Below, one piece after another: positions 9,053 through 17,106 of a stretch of 37,750 nucleotides of DNA (position 1 is the stretch's first letter; every line of letters starts with the position of its first letter). The notes beneath the pieces were generated by a model. It saw only the letters and a list, made by a program, of their open reading frames with translations. It did no database searches and was not told the DNA's origin. Origin of the DNA: Euryarchaeota archaeon UBA561 (GTDB taxonomy: Archaea > Thermoplasmatota > Poseidoniia > Poseidoniales > Poseidoniaceae); contig DANX01000106.1 in NCBI GenBank assembly GCA_002502295.1, positions 1 to 37,750 on the forward strand, written 5' to 3'. The position numbers and the translations under genes were made by a program.

Positions 9053-9679
9053 ATGCGCAGGCAGGCGGCCGGAGAATTTCTCGGCACGGCCCTCATGGTC
9101 AGTGTGGGGTGCGGCAGCGTAGCCATGGGAGCGAGTCACTGGGTTGTATCGCTTGCCTTTGGAGCGGCCGTCATGCTCGCTATTCTCGTTTTTGGCCCAT
9201 GGAGCGGGGCGCACATCAACCCCGCTGTGAGCCTTGCGTTTTGGCGCGATGGTCAGCTTGCAACAAACCTGCTTCCGGTGTACTTCACTGCCCAATGTTT
9301 GGGTGGTATCTTCGGTGCTTGGCTCGTGCAAGGTGCTGCACCTACGGAACTTGCAGCCTCCGTGTCGCTTATTGAAGGGTTCTCGATTGAAGTGGTCATC
9401 ACCGCAGCCCTCATGGCCAGTATACTTTGGATTGTGCAGCGTTCAACTTCACGATTGACCATCGCTGCATGGGTCGGCGCAACGGTGGGGATCCTGGCCT
9501 TTGTTGCCGGACCGCTCACTGGAGCGAGCATGAATCCTGCGCGCACGCTTGGTCCAAACGCGCTCAACCATTTGTGGGCCAGTCTCCTGTTTTATTTTGC
9601 ATCCACGACACTCGGCGCATGGGTCGCCGTTGACATCAAACGACGGTTGTTCTCAACCAACTCAAGCCTTAATCGATGA
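9053..9679 (+). CDS. Aquaporin / glycerol-facilitator family channel (MIP)
   Basis: This is a six-helix channel for water or small neutral solutes. Both half-helix NPA motifs are intact: GAHINPAVSLAFWRDG near residue 50 and GASMNPARTLGPNAL near residue 165. The N-terminal AGEFLGTALMVSVGCG helix is typical. At 208 residues it is compact but normal for prokaryotic MIPs. The Arg after the second NPA, the selectivity-filter residue, is present. No long glycerol-facilitator insertion (NPARD) is seen: NPARTLGP resembles water-type AqpZ-like sequences. The 3' end overlaps the convergent E1 gene by 18 bases. Confidence 0.93.
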   Translation: MRRQAAGEFLGTALMVSVGCGSVAMGASHWVVSLAFGAAVMLAILVFGPWSGAHINPAVSLAFWRDGQLATNLLPVYFTAQCLGGIFGAWLVQGAAPTELAASVSLIEGFSIEVVITAALMASILWIVQRSTSRLTIAAWVGATVGILAFVAGPLTGASMNPARTLGPNALNHLWASLLFYFASTTLGAWVAVDIKRRLFSTNSSLNR

Positions 9680-12304
9680 GCGAAGCATGTCCAAGACGTG
9701 TTCCAAGGAAGGGATGGTGTGATTTTCGAGTGGAGGAGCGAAGGGGACGGGGGTATCGAGGGCCCCGATCACCGTTGGAGCGGATTCCAGTTCGTAGAAG
9801 CAATCTTCCATGATTCGTGACTGGATGGTGTGACCAAGACCGCCTGACCACTGCCCTTCTTGTAGAACCACTAAACGACCCGTGCGTTGCACGGAAGCAA
9901 CGCAAGTTTCGGCATCAAACGGAATCAAGGTCCGAAGGTCGACCACCTCAATTTCAATGTCTTCCTCTGCCAGTGCTGCGGCTGCTTGGAGGGCGATGTG
10001 GACCATCGCTCCCCACGTGATAAGGGTGAGATCACGACCGCCGCGGATAACTTCAGCACGCCCAATTTTGTAACGCTTGCCTTCGGCAATGTGTTGGTTC
10101 ACGGTTTCAGTGTTGACGCGTTGATTGATGTTCATGCCCCAGCCGGTCAACCCGCCTCTTAATCCGTACAGGCCAATGTGTTCAAGCATCAAGACCGGGT
10201 CAGGAAGCTGAGCCCCTTCCATCAGCAAATCATAGGCGTCTTGTGGCGTGCCTGGCGCCATGACGATGAGCCCCGGGTCATTGGCGAACCAAGATTCGAT
10301 CATGTTGGCATGGAACGGTCCCGAACGCGTTCGAGCACCCAACGGAATGCGCACGGTGATGGGGCAATCAGCACCCCAGCGCCATCGAAGCATAGCAGCG
10401 TTGTTGACGAGGGCGTTGAAGCCAAGAGCGGCGAATCCACCAAATTGAATTTCAATCATCGGCTTCATGCCCGAAAGGGCGGCGCCAACGCCCGCGTGGA
10501 CAATCACGGCCTCGCAAAGCGGCATGTCGATGAGTTTGTCCGTATGGCCCGCATTTTTCAGAGCCATGTTCATGCCAAAAGCCCCGGCAACCTCCATGTC
10601 CTCTCCAATAAACACGCAGTCATCACCGTGCAGCGTGGCAATGTCCGCCATTGCTTGTTGAATGGCCCGAGCGTAAGTCCACCCGCCTTTTTCAGCGTAC
10701 GACCATGCGGTCTCGCCGATGCTGACAGGAGCTTCGCTTAACACCGGTCGTGTGAGACCCGTATACCGCTTGAGGTGGTCAGCGTGGGTCTCGGCATCGT
10801 GAAGGCTCGTTACGCCTTTGGTTACGGTTTCGGGTTTGGGCCATTCCATCGCCTTGAGGGTTGCTTGAGCCTGCTGAACCGAAGCGGCTTCTTCTGCCTC
10901 CATGGATTCAAGATCGGCCTCGCTCACGCCCATGTCAATCAAAAGCGCACGGTGGGTTGGCAAAGGGTCCTTGGCGGACCAATACGCAAGGAGGTCTCGG
11001 TCGACGTAACCCGCCGGTGTGCCGCTCGGATTCCCGAGGTACAAATCATCGTGATGGTGGGCATGACCGCATCCCCGCATCGTTTCAACGTGAATGAGGG
11101 TCGGACCTCCACCTTCCAAAGCAAATTCTCGAGCAACAGCGGTTGACGCATGCCACGCTGCAGGGTCCGAACCATCGATGGTCCAAGCAGGGAACCCCAT
11201 GGCATTGGCTTTGTCCGCCCAAACTTCAACCCCTGATTGCTTGGCAGGAGGCGTATCAAGAGCAATTTGATTGTTTTGAAGAATGTACGTGATGGGCAGG
11301 CCTCGAGCGCCTGCAAGGTTCATCGCCTCCCAAAATTCCCCCGAGGAGGAGGCTCCCTCGCCGATGCATGCGACATGGAAGCGTTCAAGGGACTGCTGCC
11401 AAGCGGCAAACGCCAGTCCAGTCATCGTAGCGCTTGCGATTGGAAGAGGAGCTGTTGGTGGTAGCACACCGACATGCCAGGCACCTACGTGAAGGTCGCG
11501 TCCACCGGCATCGTCCCAGCCCCCGTTTTGGTTGGAGCCAACTTTGCCCAAATTCGCCGCCATCACATCGAGCGGCGTATCACCCATGGCCAAACCTAAC
11601 CCAATGTCACGAATCATTGGAGCGACCAAATCCCCATCATAACCTTCGCCGGGGCGAGCGTCTCGAGGGGAATCTGGCTGACGGTTGAGGGCCGTGGCGA
11701 CGGCGACAACACCTTCCTGCCACGTGGAACGGAATCCCTTACCGCCAAATCGTCCACCATCGGGTGTTTCAATTCCCTCGGTGAAGATTTCCTTCAGGGA
11801 GGTGTCAAGGCATCGTGTTCGCGTCATCAAGCGCTGCCATTCCATGCGATGGCTGACGGTGATCGCCATGTAGTGAGCTAAACGGCGCATCATTAATCGC
11901 ATGTCAACCAGGAAATGTGCACGTCGTCGCTCAAGCATCAGGCCCATGCTGCGTCGAGGAATCACTTCTCGCTCCAATTGTTCACCGAGCGTCGTCTCCA
12001 TTTGCTTCTTGAGACCGCGTTCAAGGGCGTCGATAAACCGTGCCGAAAAGGTACTCCAGGAAGGACCCTCAAAGGTCTCTGGTTCTGCCTCAATCATGTG
12101 GTCCCACACATTGGCGACCAGAAAGAGGTGAGCATCATGCCGTTGAGCAACGAAGGCCAACATCTCTGAACGAGCAGCTCCTTTAGGAAGCGGTTGATGG
12201 AATTCGAGCGGTGCCTTGGGGCGCCAATTCAGGCCGAAGATTTCAGGAAGGTCTCCTTGCGACACGGTCTGTCCCCGACCACCCCACGGGATGGGTGGCT
12301 TCAA
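9662..12304 (-). CDS. Fused alpha/beta E1 component of a thiamine-dependent 2-oxoacid dehydrogenase
   Basis: This would decarboxylate pyruvate or a branched-chain 2-oxoacid and transfer the acyl group to a lipoyl E2. The product (up to 880 residues) has an alpha-type half with the ThDP/Mg motif GEGASSSGEFWEA near residue 315 closing with QNNQIALDT, and an HVETMRGCGHAHHHDD active-site-loop-like segment. A beta-type half begins near residue 530 (CVFIGEDMEVAGAFG, then transketolase C-terminal features ending in QEGQWSGGLGHTI). Fused E1 proteins are usually shorter (about 650-700); here about 180 residues precede the alpha core and are not recognisable. The start is a TTG just after an in-frame stop; a GTG 13 codons in is the other option. 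No E2, E3 or lipoylation gene is in the window. Confidence 0.88.
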   Translation of the reverse strand: MKPPIPWGGRGQTVSQGDLPEIFGLNWRPKAPLEFHQPLPKGAARSEMLAFVAQRHDAHLFLVANVWDHMIEAEPETFEGPSWSTFSARFIDALERGLKKQMETTLGEQLEREVIPRRSMGLMLERRRAHFLVDMRLMMRRLAHYMAITVSHRMEWQRLMTRTRCLDTSLKEIFTEGIETPDGGRFGGKGFRSTWQEGVVAVATALNRQPDSPRDARPGEGYDGDLVAPMIRDIGLGLAMGDTPLDVMAANLGKVGSNQNGGWDDAGGRDLHVGAWHVGVLPPTAPLPIASATMTGLAFAAWQQSLERFHVACIGEGASSSGEFWEAMNLAGARGLPITYILQNNQIALDTPPAKQSGVEVWADKANAMGFPAWTIDGSDPAAWHASTAVAREFALEGGGPTLIHVETMRGCGHAHHHDDLYLGNPSGTPAGYVDRDLLAYWSAKDPLPTHRALLIDMGVSEADLESMEAEEAASVQQAQATLKAMEWPKPETVTKGVTSLHDAETHADHLKRYTGLTRPVLSEAPVSIGETAWSYAEKGGWTYARAIQQAMADIATLHGDDCVFIGEDMEVAGAFGMNMALKNAGHTDKLIDMPLCEAVIVHAGVGAALSGMKPMIEIQFGGFAALGFNALVNNAAMLRWRWGADCPITVRIPLGARTRSGPFHANMIESWFANDPGLIVMAPGTPQDAYDLLMEGAQLPDPVLMLEHIGLYGLRGGLTGWGMNINQRVNTETVNQHIAEGKRYKIGRAEVIRGGRDLTLITWGAMVHIALQAAAALAEEDIEIEVVDLRTLIPFDAETCVASVQRTGRLVVLQEGQWSGGLGHTIQSRIMEDCFYELESAPTVIGALDTPVPFAPPLENHTIPSLEHVLDMLRSSIKA

Positions 12305-12529
12305 TGCTGTTCTTCTTCACCTTGCCAACACCCACCGTGGTTGTCAGGTTGTTCGCAGCGTTTTTGATCACCTTTGGCTGCATTCTTGGACGCGATTTGA
12401 ATGAGAGCGAGGCACTGTAAACGCGCTCCATCCATGCGTCGACGAAAATCCCGATATCCCATTTGATGAACGAAAATCAACACTTAGACCAAGAAAAACG
12501 CTCCACTCAATGTCGATGGCAAAGGAGGT
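12305..12529. other. 225-base intergenic region without convincing gene
   Basis: This is the longest gap in the window, between the E1 gene start and the pseudo-receiver gene stop, both on the minus strand. It holds a T-run after the receiver gene and presumably the E1 promoter. Short open frames exist: a plus-strand 38-codon hydrophobic one from 12304 and a minus-strand 62-codon one from 12431. Neither has a clear start signal or family. Confidence 0.5.
12491..12500 (-). terminator. T-run terminator after the pseudo-receiver gene
   Basis: On the minus strand the sequence reads CGTTTTTCTT about 30 bases past the stop codon at 12530. T-runs without a required hairpin are the usual archaeal terminator. 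Confidence 0.4.
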
Positions 12530-13627
12530 CTACTCTTCTTCAGAAGGAAGAGCATCCAGCATGTCAGCCGCCATTGTGCTGGCGTCCTCAACTTGGGTCA
12601 GGAGGGTCAAATCGGACAGTGCCCCAGGTCGTTTGAGTGCCTCCATCAAATCATGAAGCACTTGGGCCGTAAGCCGAGTGAGAGCCAGCGTTTCCGGATC
12701 GATACCGACTTGGTCGTCCTCGTTGAGGAGAGCAACGTAATCGGGCGCTTCGGAGAGAATTCCATCCATGTCTGCTTCAACCTGACGAGCGATATCATTC
12801 GCCTGCTTCTCGAGGATGTCTTCCATTGAGGTGTTCATGCTGCCCTTCCCCAACGTGGGTGCTGCGCCCTCACCCAACGTCGCCCCTTTGTTGATGCTTT
12901 TGAACGAAGGCATGGAGGGCGATTCGGTACCGTCCGGGAGAGGTGTCAGTTCCCCAGATGTCGAGGCTTCAGTCGGCTCTTTTGAACCAACGAGGCGGTT
13001 CAATGCGAGCCGCACCATGGTGGTCATCGCTTCGGAGGTAAGCCCCTCTTCGTCCTCGGATTCGCTTTCGCCCATCTCTTGACGAATTGAAGCAATGAAC
13101 GCATCGTCAATGTTTCCTTCTTCAACCAATCGCTGAAGCATTGGAAGAGCCCACTGGCTATCGTTCATGGCCATGCCAACGTCAAACCGCTGACCTCCAC
13201 CAAAGACACCACCGCCCTGAGGTGCAGCGATCTCAGCAGGTGGTGGAACGAAATGTTTGGCTGCGTGGCGGCCGATTTGCCCAATGAGTTGGTTCATATC
13301 CACAGGTTTGCCAATCACCTCTGCAACCCCTGCCATGGCAGCCGATGAAAGAAAATCAGGAGCCGTTGTTCTGGAGAGGAGGACCACGCGGGTGGCCGTG
13401 CGAAACTTCGGTTGACCTGAGAGTGCCTGGCAGACGTTCAATGCACTTCCGTCAGTCCACTCACCCTCCATCAGCAAGACATCTGGAAGGGTCGCTCCTG
13501 CGGTTGCCTGGGCTTGTGTAAGGGTCCCCAGCCGCGTGACGTCATAGCCCTCCCGTTCGAACGTGTTCGCAAGGAGGTTTCGTCGACCTTGATTTTCGTC
13601 GGCGATGATGATGCTTGCGATTCTCAT
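12530..13627 (-). CDS. Pseudo-receiver (CheY-like) domain protein with long unknown C-terminus
   Basis: Residues 1-122 fit a response-regulator receiver fold. There is an acidic pair DE at 10-11, a beta3 strand DVLLME with Glu54 where the phospho-acceptor Asp normally stands, a beta4 VVLLSRTT with the Ser/Thr position, and the conserved Lys in IGKPVDMNQLI. The loop after Glu54 (GEWTDG) is also shorter than in canonical receivers. Phosphotransfer is therefore doubtful; Glu could mimic the phosphorylated state. Residues 123-365 are low-complexity and acidic stretches around predicted helices (a segment near 180-220, then DILEKQANDIARQVEADMDG and a C-terminal helix pair). There is no DNA-binding or enzymatic output domain that I recognise, and no histidine kinase in the window. 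GGAGGGG precedes the ATG directly. Confidence 0.8.
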   Translation of the reverse strand: MRIASIIIADENQGRRNLLANTFEREGYDVTRLGTLTQAQATAGATLPDVLLMEGEWTDGSALNVCQALSGQPKFRTATRVVLLSRTTAPDFLSSAAMAGVAEVIGKPVDMNQLIGQIGRHAAKHFVPPPAEIAAPQGGGVFGGGQRFDVGMAMNDSQWALPMLQRLVEEGNIDDAFIASIRQEMGESESEDEEGLTSEAMTTMVRLALNRLVGSKEPTEASTSGELTPLPDGTESPSMPSFKSINKGATLGEGAAPTLGKGSMNTSMEDILEKQANDIARQVEADMDGILSEAPDYVALLNEDDQVGIDPETLALTRLTAQVLHDLMEALKRPGALSDLTLLTQVEDASTMAADMLDALPSEEE

Positions 13628-13632
13628 CCCCT

Positions 13633-13655
13633 CCGTGGAATGAGCACATCCACGG
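13633..13655 (-). repeat. 7-bp inverted repeat next to the ribosome-binding site of the pseudo-receiver gene
   Basis: CCGTGGA and TCCACGG form a perfect 7-bp stem with a 9-base loop. On the minus strand the 3' arm runs straight into GGAGGGG-ATG, so the hairpin would include the first bases of the Shine-Dalgarno-like sequence. This could be a translational control structure or an operator. Confidence 0.5.
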
Positions 13656-13726
13656 CGGATTTGAACCTCTCCCCCCCCGAAGCCGGAGGGGCGTGTGTTT
13701 TCTCAGGTTGCAGCAGCATCCATTGC

Positions 13727-14920
13727 TCAACGAACAACTTCGTCTGGCGCCGCCGCATGCCACGCCATGATTCCACCTTCCAAATTGTAGAGATGCTGAG
13801 CCGAGTAACCCGATTTGATCAGCTCAATCGCTGCCAGTTGGGACCGCATACCGCTTTTGCAATGAATCACAATGTCGGTATTTTGTGGAATTGAATTAAG
13901 CGCACCGTGTATGGTTGAATGAGGTACTTGAAGGTCACAAACGGAGACGCGAACTTCAGCATACTCTGCGTCAGAGCGCACATCCAGAATAAACGGTGCC
14001 CAACCATTGCGGCGTCGTTCCATGAATTCAGCGATTGACAGGTGGTTGAACATCATGTCTGCTGTGGTGCGTTCGGATTTTTGTTCTTGCGGAGTGTCCG
14101 ATTGGATTTGCTCAGTCATGCACCAAGCGTCATCGTTGAGCATTGAGGCAGCCTGGCTCAAATCCACCACTTGAGGGCGGGACGAGTCGGCCTCGAAACG
14201 CAGCGTGTCCATCGTCATGCTTTGGGCGTCATAAAGCAACAGTGCTCCACTCAGTGAGGTTTCATTTCCGAGCAAGAGCTTGATGGCCTCGGTTGCTTGG
14301 AGCAAGCCAATGATGCCCGGGAGCACCCCAAACACACCCGCTTCGGAGCAGGTCGGGACCGCTTCTGGTGGGGGGGGTTCGGGAAATAAATCTCGATAGC
14401 AAGGCCCTCCGTCGTGATTGAAAAGGGAGACTTGGCCCTCAAAGCGAAACACAGAGCCGTAAATCCACGGCAAACCGAGCAATGAACAGGCGTCATCAAT
14501 GAGGTAGCGAGTGGGTAAGTTATCGGTTCCGTCAATGATGAGATCCCACCCACCAAAGCGTTCCAAGACGTTGCCGGGATGGAGGCGCTCGTGGAACACT
14601 TCAAGGCTTAGGTTGGGGTCAAGTGCTTCAAGTGTTTCCTTGGCAGATTCGACCTTGGGTCGACCAATGTCAGGTGTAGCATGCAAAATCTGACGTTGAA
14701 GATTGCTCACGTCAACGGCATCGTTGTCGATGAGGCCGAGGCGACCAACACCGGCCGCTGCCAAGTAAAGTGAAGCGGGAGAGCCCAAGCCTCCTGCCCC
14801 CACGATCAAAACGCTGGATTCACTCAATCGTTTCTGTCCTTCCACCCCAACGTTGGGTAGGCTGATGTGGCGAGCATGACGAGCAACATCAACCATGGCA
14901 CGCCCAGCGAGCCTTCCCAC
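13727..14920 (-). CDS. moeZ: MoeB/ThiF-type adenylyltransferase fused to a rhodanese domain (MoeZ/MoeBR-like)
   Basis: The protein activates the C-terminal Gly of ubiquitin-like sulfur carriers (MoaD, ThiS or archaeal SAMPs) and supplies sulfur. Residues 20-245 are the E1-like domain with GAGGLGS at 41-47, SNLQRQILH near 72, DGTDNLPTRY near 130 and the candidate active Cys191 in PTCSEAGVFGVLPG. Residues about 292-392 are a rhodanese domain with active loop HCKSGMRS (Cys354). MoeB proteins normally bind zinc by two CxxC pairs; here the first reads CYRD (second Cys lost) and the second pair is absent. Numbering is from a GTG at 14920; the ATG at 14896 (MVDVARHARH) is equally good. It follows trxB by 15 bases, probably co-transcribed. 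A run of eight C codes for its PPPP segment. Confidence 0.92.
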   Translation of the reverse strand: MGRLAGRAMVDVARHARHISLPNVGVEGQKRLSESSVLIVGAGGLGSPASLYLAAAGVGRLGLIDNDAVDVSNLQRQILHATPDIGRPKVESAKETLEALDPNLSLEVFHERLHPGNVLERFGGWDLIIDGTDNLPTRYLIDDACSLLGLPWIYGSVFRFEGQVSLFNHDGGPCYRDLFPEPPPPEAVPTCSEAGVFGVLPGIIGLLQATEAIKLLLGNETSLSGALLLYDAQSMTMDTLRFEADSSRPQVVDLSQAASMLNDDAWCMTEQIQSDTPQEQKSERTTADMMFNHLSIAEFMERRRNGWAPFILDVRSDAEYAEVRVSVCDLQVPHSTIHGALNSIPQNTDIVIHCKSGMRSQLAAIELIKSGYSAQHLYNLEGGIMAWHAAAPDEVVR

Positions 14921-14935
14921 ATCAATGAAACGGCG

Positions 14936-15865
14936 TCAATGGACGTTTTCTTCCAACCACTTCTCAACATCAATGGCGGCTGCGCATCCCATACCGGCCG
15001 CGGTGATGGCTTGTTTGTAGCGTGTGTCGACCACATCGCCGGCTGCGAAGACCCCGGGGATCGAAGTCATGGTGTGTTCTGTGTGAACGATGTAGCCATT
15101 CTCGTCGGTCTCAACCTGTCCACCAAGGAAATCGGTGATGGGCGTGTGACCAATGGCGATGAACGCCCCCGTCGCCTCGATGGTTTCTGTGCTGCCGTCT
15201 TGGGTGTTTTCTAAAATAGCCCCGCTTAGGCCCTTGTCATCGGACAGCCACTCCTTGATTTGACGGAAGGTCCGAATCTCGATTTTCGGATTGTTGGCCG
15301 CTCGTTCGTACATGATGGTGGAGGCTTTGAAGACATCTCGCCGATGAATGAGGGTCACTTTACTCGCAAATCGGGTCAAGAACGTCGCTTCTTCACAAGC
15401 AGAATCGCCTCCGCCGACAACAAGCACATGTTCATCGCGGAAAAACGCTCCATCGCAGGTTGCGCAGGTGGAAATGCCCCGTCCTTTTTGTTCGGCTTCT
15501 CCCGGAGCGTTCAGCCATACCGACTCAGCTCCCGTGCAGACGATGATGGAATGGGTGAGGAACGTCTCGCCCTCAACCATGACCTTGTAGGGCCGCTCGC
15601 TGAAGTCGACCTCCTCGACGTTCCGGTCTTGCACTTCCAAACCAAAGCGTTCCGCTTGTTCTCGGAGTTGCATCATCATGTCTGGTCCTGCAATGCCCTC
15701 GGGATAGCCGGGGAAGTTCTCGATGTCGCTGGTAAGCATCAACTGACCACCGGACATGTATCCTGCAAACATAAGCGGATTAAGCATCGCTCGTCCAGCG
15801 TAAAGTCCCGCAGTGTAGCCAGCCGGTCCTGAGCCGATGATGATGACGTTGCGAACCTCTGACAT
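14936..15865 (-). CDS. trxB: Thioredoxin reductase
   Basis: This NADPH-dependent FAD flavoprotein reduces thioredoxin. I chose the ATG at 15865, which gives 309 residues and the standard N-terminus MSEVRNVIIIGSGPAGYTAG with the FAD-binding GxGxxG. Extension to 15997 would add an unconserved stretch and overlap the divergent gene. The redox-active CATCDG lies near residue 135, the NADPH site GGGDSACEEA near 155, and the second FAD motif GVFAAGDVVD near 275. All key residues are present. It is likely in one transcript with the downstream MoeZ-like gene, a reasonable link since sulfur-carrier chemistry needs reduced thiols. Confidence 0.96.
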   Translation of the reverse strand: MSEVRNVIIIGSGPAGYTAGLYAGRAMLNPLMFAGYMSGGQLMLTSDIENFPGYPEGIAGPDMMMQLREQAERFGLEVQDRNVEEVDFSERPYKVMVEGETFLTHSIIVCTGAESVWLNAPGEAEQKGRGISTCATCDGAFFRDEHVLVVGGGDSACEEATFLTRFASKVTLIHRRDVFKASTIMYERAANNPKIEIRTFRQIKEWLSDDKGLSGAILENTQDGSTETIEATGAFIAIGHTPITDFLGGQVETDENGYIVHTEHTMTSIPGVFAAGDVVDTRYKQAITAAGMGCAAAIDVEKWLEENVH

Positions 15866-15959
15866 GTAACTCACGGATGATGGCAGGGCCCGGGGGTGTT
15901 TGAAGATTCGCCCGATGGGGGCATGAGATGCAAAAGATAGAGAAGCAGGAGGGAGGACA

Positions 15960-16643
15960 GTGCACATGGTCAACCAACTGGTTGCGGCGTTGGGCATGGG
16001 CGTCTACGTGATGGTGGTACTGTTTGCCACGAAGATCCCCTACACGATGATGGTGAATCGGGGCATGGAGCATATTCGAGCGGTCTATTACAATCGAAAA
16101 ATCGTTCACATGTTTGCTGGAGGGGTTGGCTCGCTCAGTGTCCCGTTTCTGTTCACTGATGTATGGTATCCAATGGTCTGTGGCATGCTCCTCACAGGGT
16201 TGCTGTTCGCCTCCCACCGAGCCGGCATCGTGATGCATTGGTTTCAGACAGAGCAAAATCAAAACGATGTCAAATTTGGTTTGATGTGGTGGATGTCAAT
16301 TTCATTGATCTGGTGGTTGGTTGGCGACCCATGGTTGGCCATCGTCCCTTCCCTCTTCATGGCGTTTGGCGATGGCATCACTGGCGTGGTTCGAAACGCC
16401 GTTGTTCAAAAGCGCTCAAAAAGCCCGATTGGCAATGTCTTCATGTTCATCGTGAGTGCTCCTTTGGGCTGGTACGCAGCCAAAGCAGGCGACCCAAGTC
16501 TGCCTGCATGGGGATTGCTTGCAGCAACCGTGGCAACGGTCGTGGAGCGTTACGAATTTGGACCAATTGATGATAACATCCTCATCACGGTCTGCGCCAC
16601 AGCCATCCTGCTGTTAGGGGTCCAAGTCGGACCGCTTCTGTAG
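15960..16643 (+). CDS. Dolichol/phytol-kinase-like membrane protein (SEC59/VTE5-like CTP transferase family)
   Basis: The 227-residue protein has about seven membrane segments and the hallmarks of the polyprenol kinase/CDP-diglyceride-synthase-like group. These are RKIVHMFAGGV near residue 43, AFGDGITGVVRN near 136, and KSPIGNVFMFIVSAPLG, where Lys-S-xx-G is followed by a membrane helix, closing with PIDDNILITV. Family members phosphorylate dolichol, phytol or geranylgeraniol using CTP. In an archaeon this would suit recycling of polyprenols for N-glycosylation or salvage of isoprenoid alcohols for lipids. Both a GTG at 15960 (7 bases after AGGAGG) and an ATG at 15966 are possible starts. It is divergent from trxB. 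Confidence 0.78.
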   Translation: MHMVNQLVAALGMGVYVMVVLFATKIPYTMMVNRGMEHIRAVYYNRKIVHMFAGGVGSLSVPFLFTDVWYPMVCGMLLTGLLFASHRAGIVMHWFQTEQNQNDVKFGLMWWMSISLIWWLVGDPWLAIVPSLFMAFGDGITGVVRNAVVQKRSKSPIGNVFMFIVSAPLGWYAAKAGDPSLPAWGLLAATVATVVERYEFGPIDDNILITVCATAILLLGVQVGPLL

Positions 16644-16659
16644 GGGGAATTCATCCCGC

Positions 16660-17004
16660 TTACTGACCGATTAATTTGTAGTCGTCGCTGAGCGGTGTTG
16701 CACCGGTCTCCACGTGAATGATTTTACCATCCTTGAATCGGAAGAAAGCCAAGACAGCTTCCGAAGTGGAACCGTTCGCAAAGTGAGCGATGGAGTGCGT
16801 AACACCGACTTCATCGTTCTCAAACAAGACTCGGCGGGCTTCGCTTCGAACAGCGTCCATGGTTGCGAAAGCCATGACGTCGCTCTTGGTCATAACGGCT
16901 CCACCCACATGCGGGTAGAACTTGCAATCATCGTGAATCAAGGCATCAAGTTGTTCTTTTTCGCCGGATTCAAAGGCCTCTTGGTATTTGGTAAGGATAC
17001 TCAT
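16660..17004 (-). CDS. SnoaL/NTF2-like small protein
   Basis: The 114-residue protein has the pattern of the cone-shaped NTF2-like fold. A helical N-terminus (ILTKYQEAFESGEKEQLDAL) is followed by a FYPHVGGAVMTKSDVMAFA segment and alternating beta strands ending with FFRFKDGKIIHVETGATPL, which is typical of SnoaL-like domains. Such proteins bind or isomerise small hydrophobic molecules, or only dimerise. There are no certain catalytic residues. It lies between two convergent/divergent units with a TATA-like box 22-32 bases upstream, so it is a single-gene transcript. Confidence 0.75.
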   Translation of the reverse strand: MSILTKYQEAFESGEKEQLDALIHDDCKFYPHVGGAVMTKSDVMAFATMDAVRSEARRVLFENDEVGVTHSIAHFANGSTSEAVLAFFRFKDGKIIHVETGATPLSDDYKLIGQ

Positions 17005-17025
17005 GCCTTACGGCCTGCACCGAAT

Positions 17026-17036
17026 GTTCATAATTT
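17026..17036 (-). promoter_or_regulatory. TATA-like promoter of the SnoaL-like gene
   Basis: On the minus strand AAATTATGAAC lies 22-32 bases upstream of the ATG at 17004, consistent with a near-leaderless transcript. Confidence 0.4.
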
Positions 17037-17076
17037 CTTCTCCACGAAGGGATGAACGAGGTGGTGCCGCGGGAAC

Positions 17077-17085
17077 CTTTGATAC
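17077..17085 (+). promoter_or_regulatory. TATA-like promoter of the saccharopine-dehydrogenase-like gene
   Basis: ctttgatac lies 22-30 bases upstream of the ATG at 17107. It is weak as a TATA box but at the archaeal position. Confidence 0.3.
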
Positions 17086-17106
17086 CCAAAGCGTAGGCGG
17101 TGGGTT

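Noticed and set aside
10178..10741. Plus-strand 187-codon open frame
   Set aside because: Lies wholly inside the E1 gene on the other strand, with no family features; a shadow frame.
12304..12420. Plus-strand 38-codon hydrophobic open frame in the 225-base gap
   Set aside because: Could be a small membrane protein, but there is no ribosome-binding site or TATA box upstream (the region is the E1 gene) and the length is within chance.
13655..13668. GGTTCAAATCC on the minus strand, resembling a tRNA T-loop
   Set aside because: Flanking stem bases AGAGG/CCGCC pair at only 3 of 5 positions, no matching acceptor stem is found upstream, and there is no CCA or anticodon arm.
13671..13696. GC-rich hairpin (CCCCTCC / GGGGGGG on the minus strand) after the moeZ stop
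   Set aside because: Could end transcription, but no T-run follows on the minus strand and the pairing depends on a homopolymer, so I do not call it a terminator.
15260..15832. Plus-strand 190-codon open frame
   Set aside because: Antisense to trxB, which is certain from CATCDG and both FAD/NADPH motifs.
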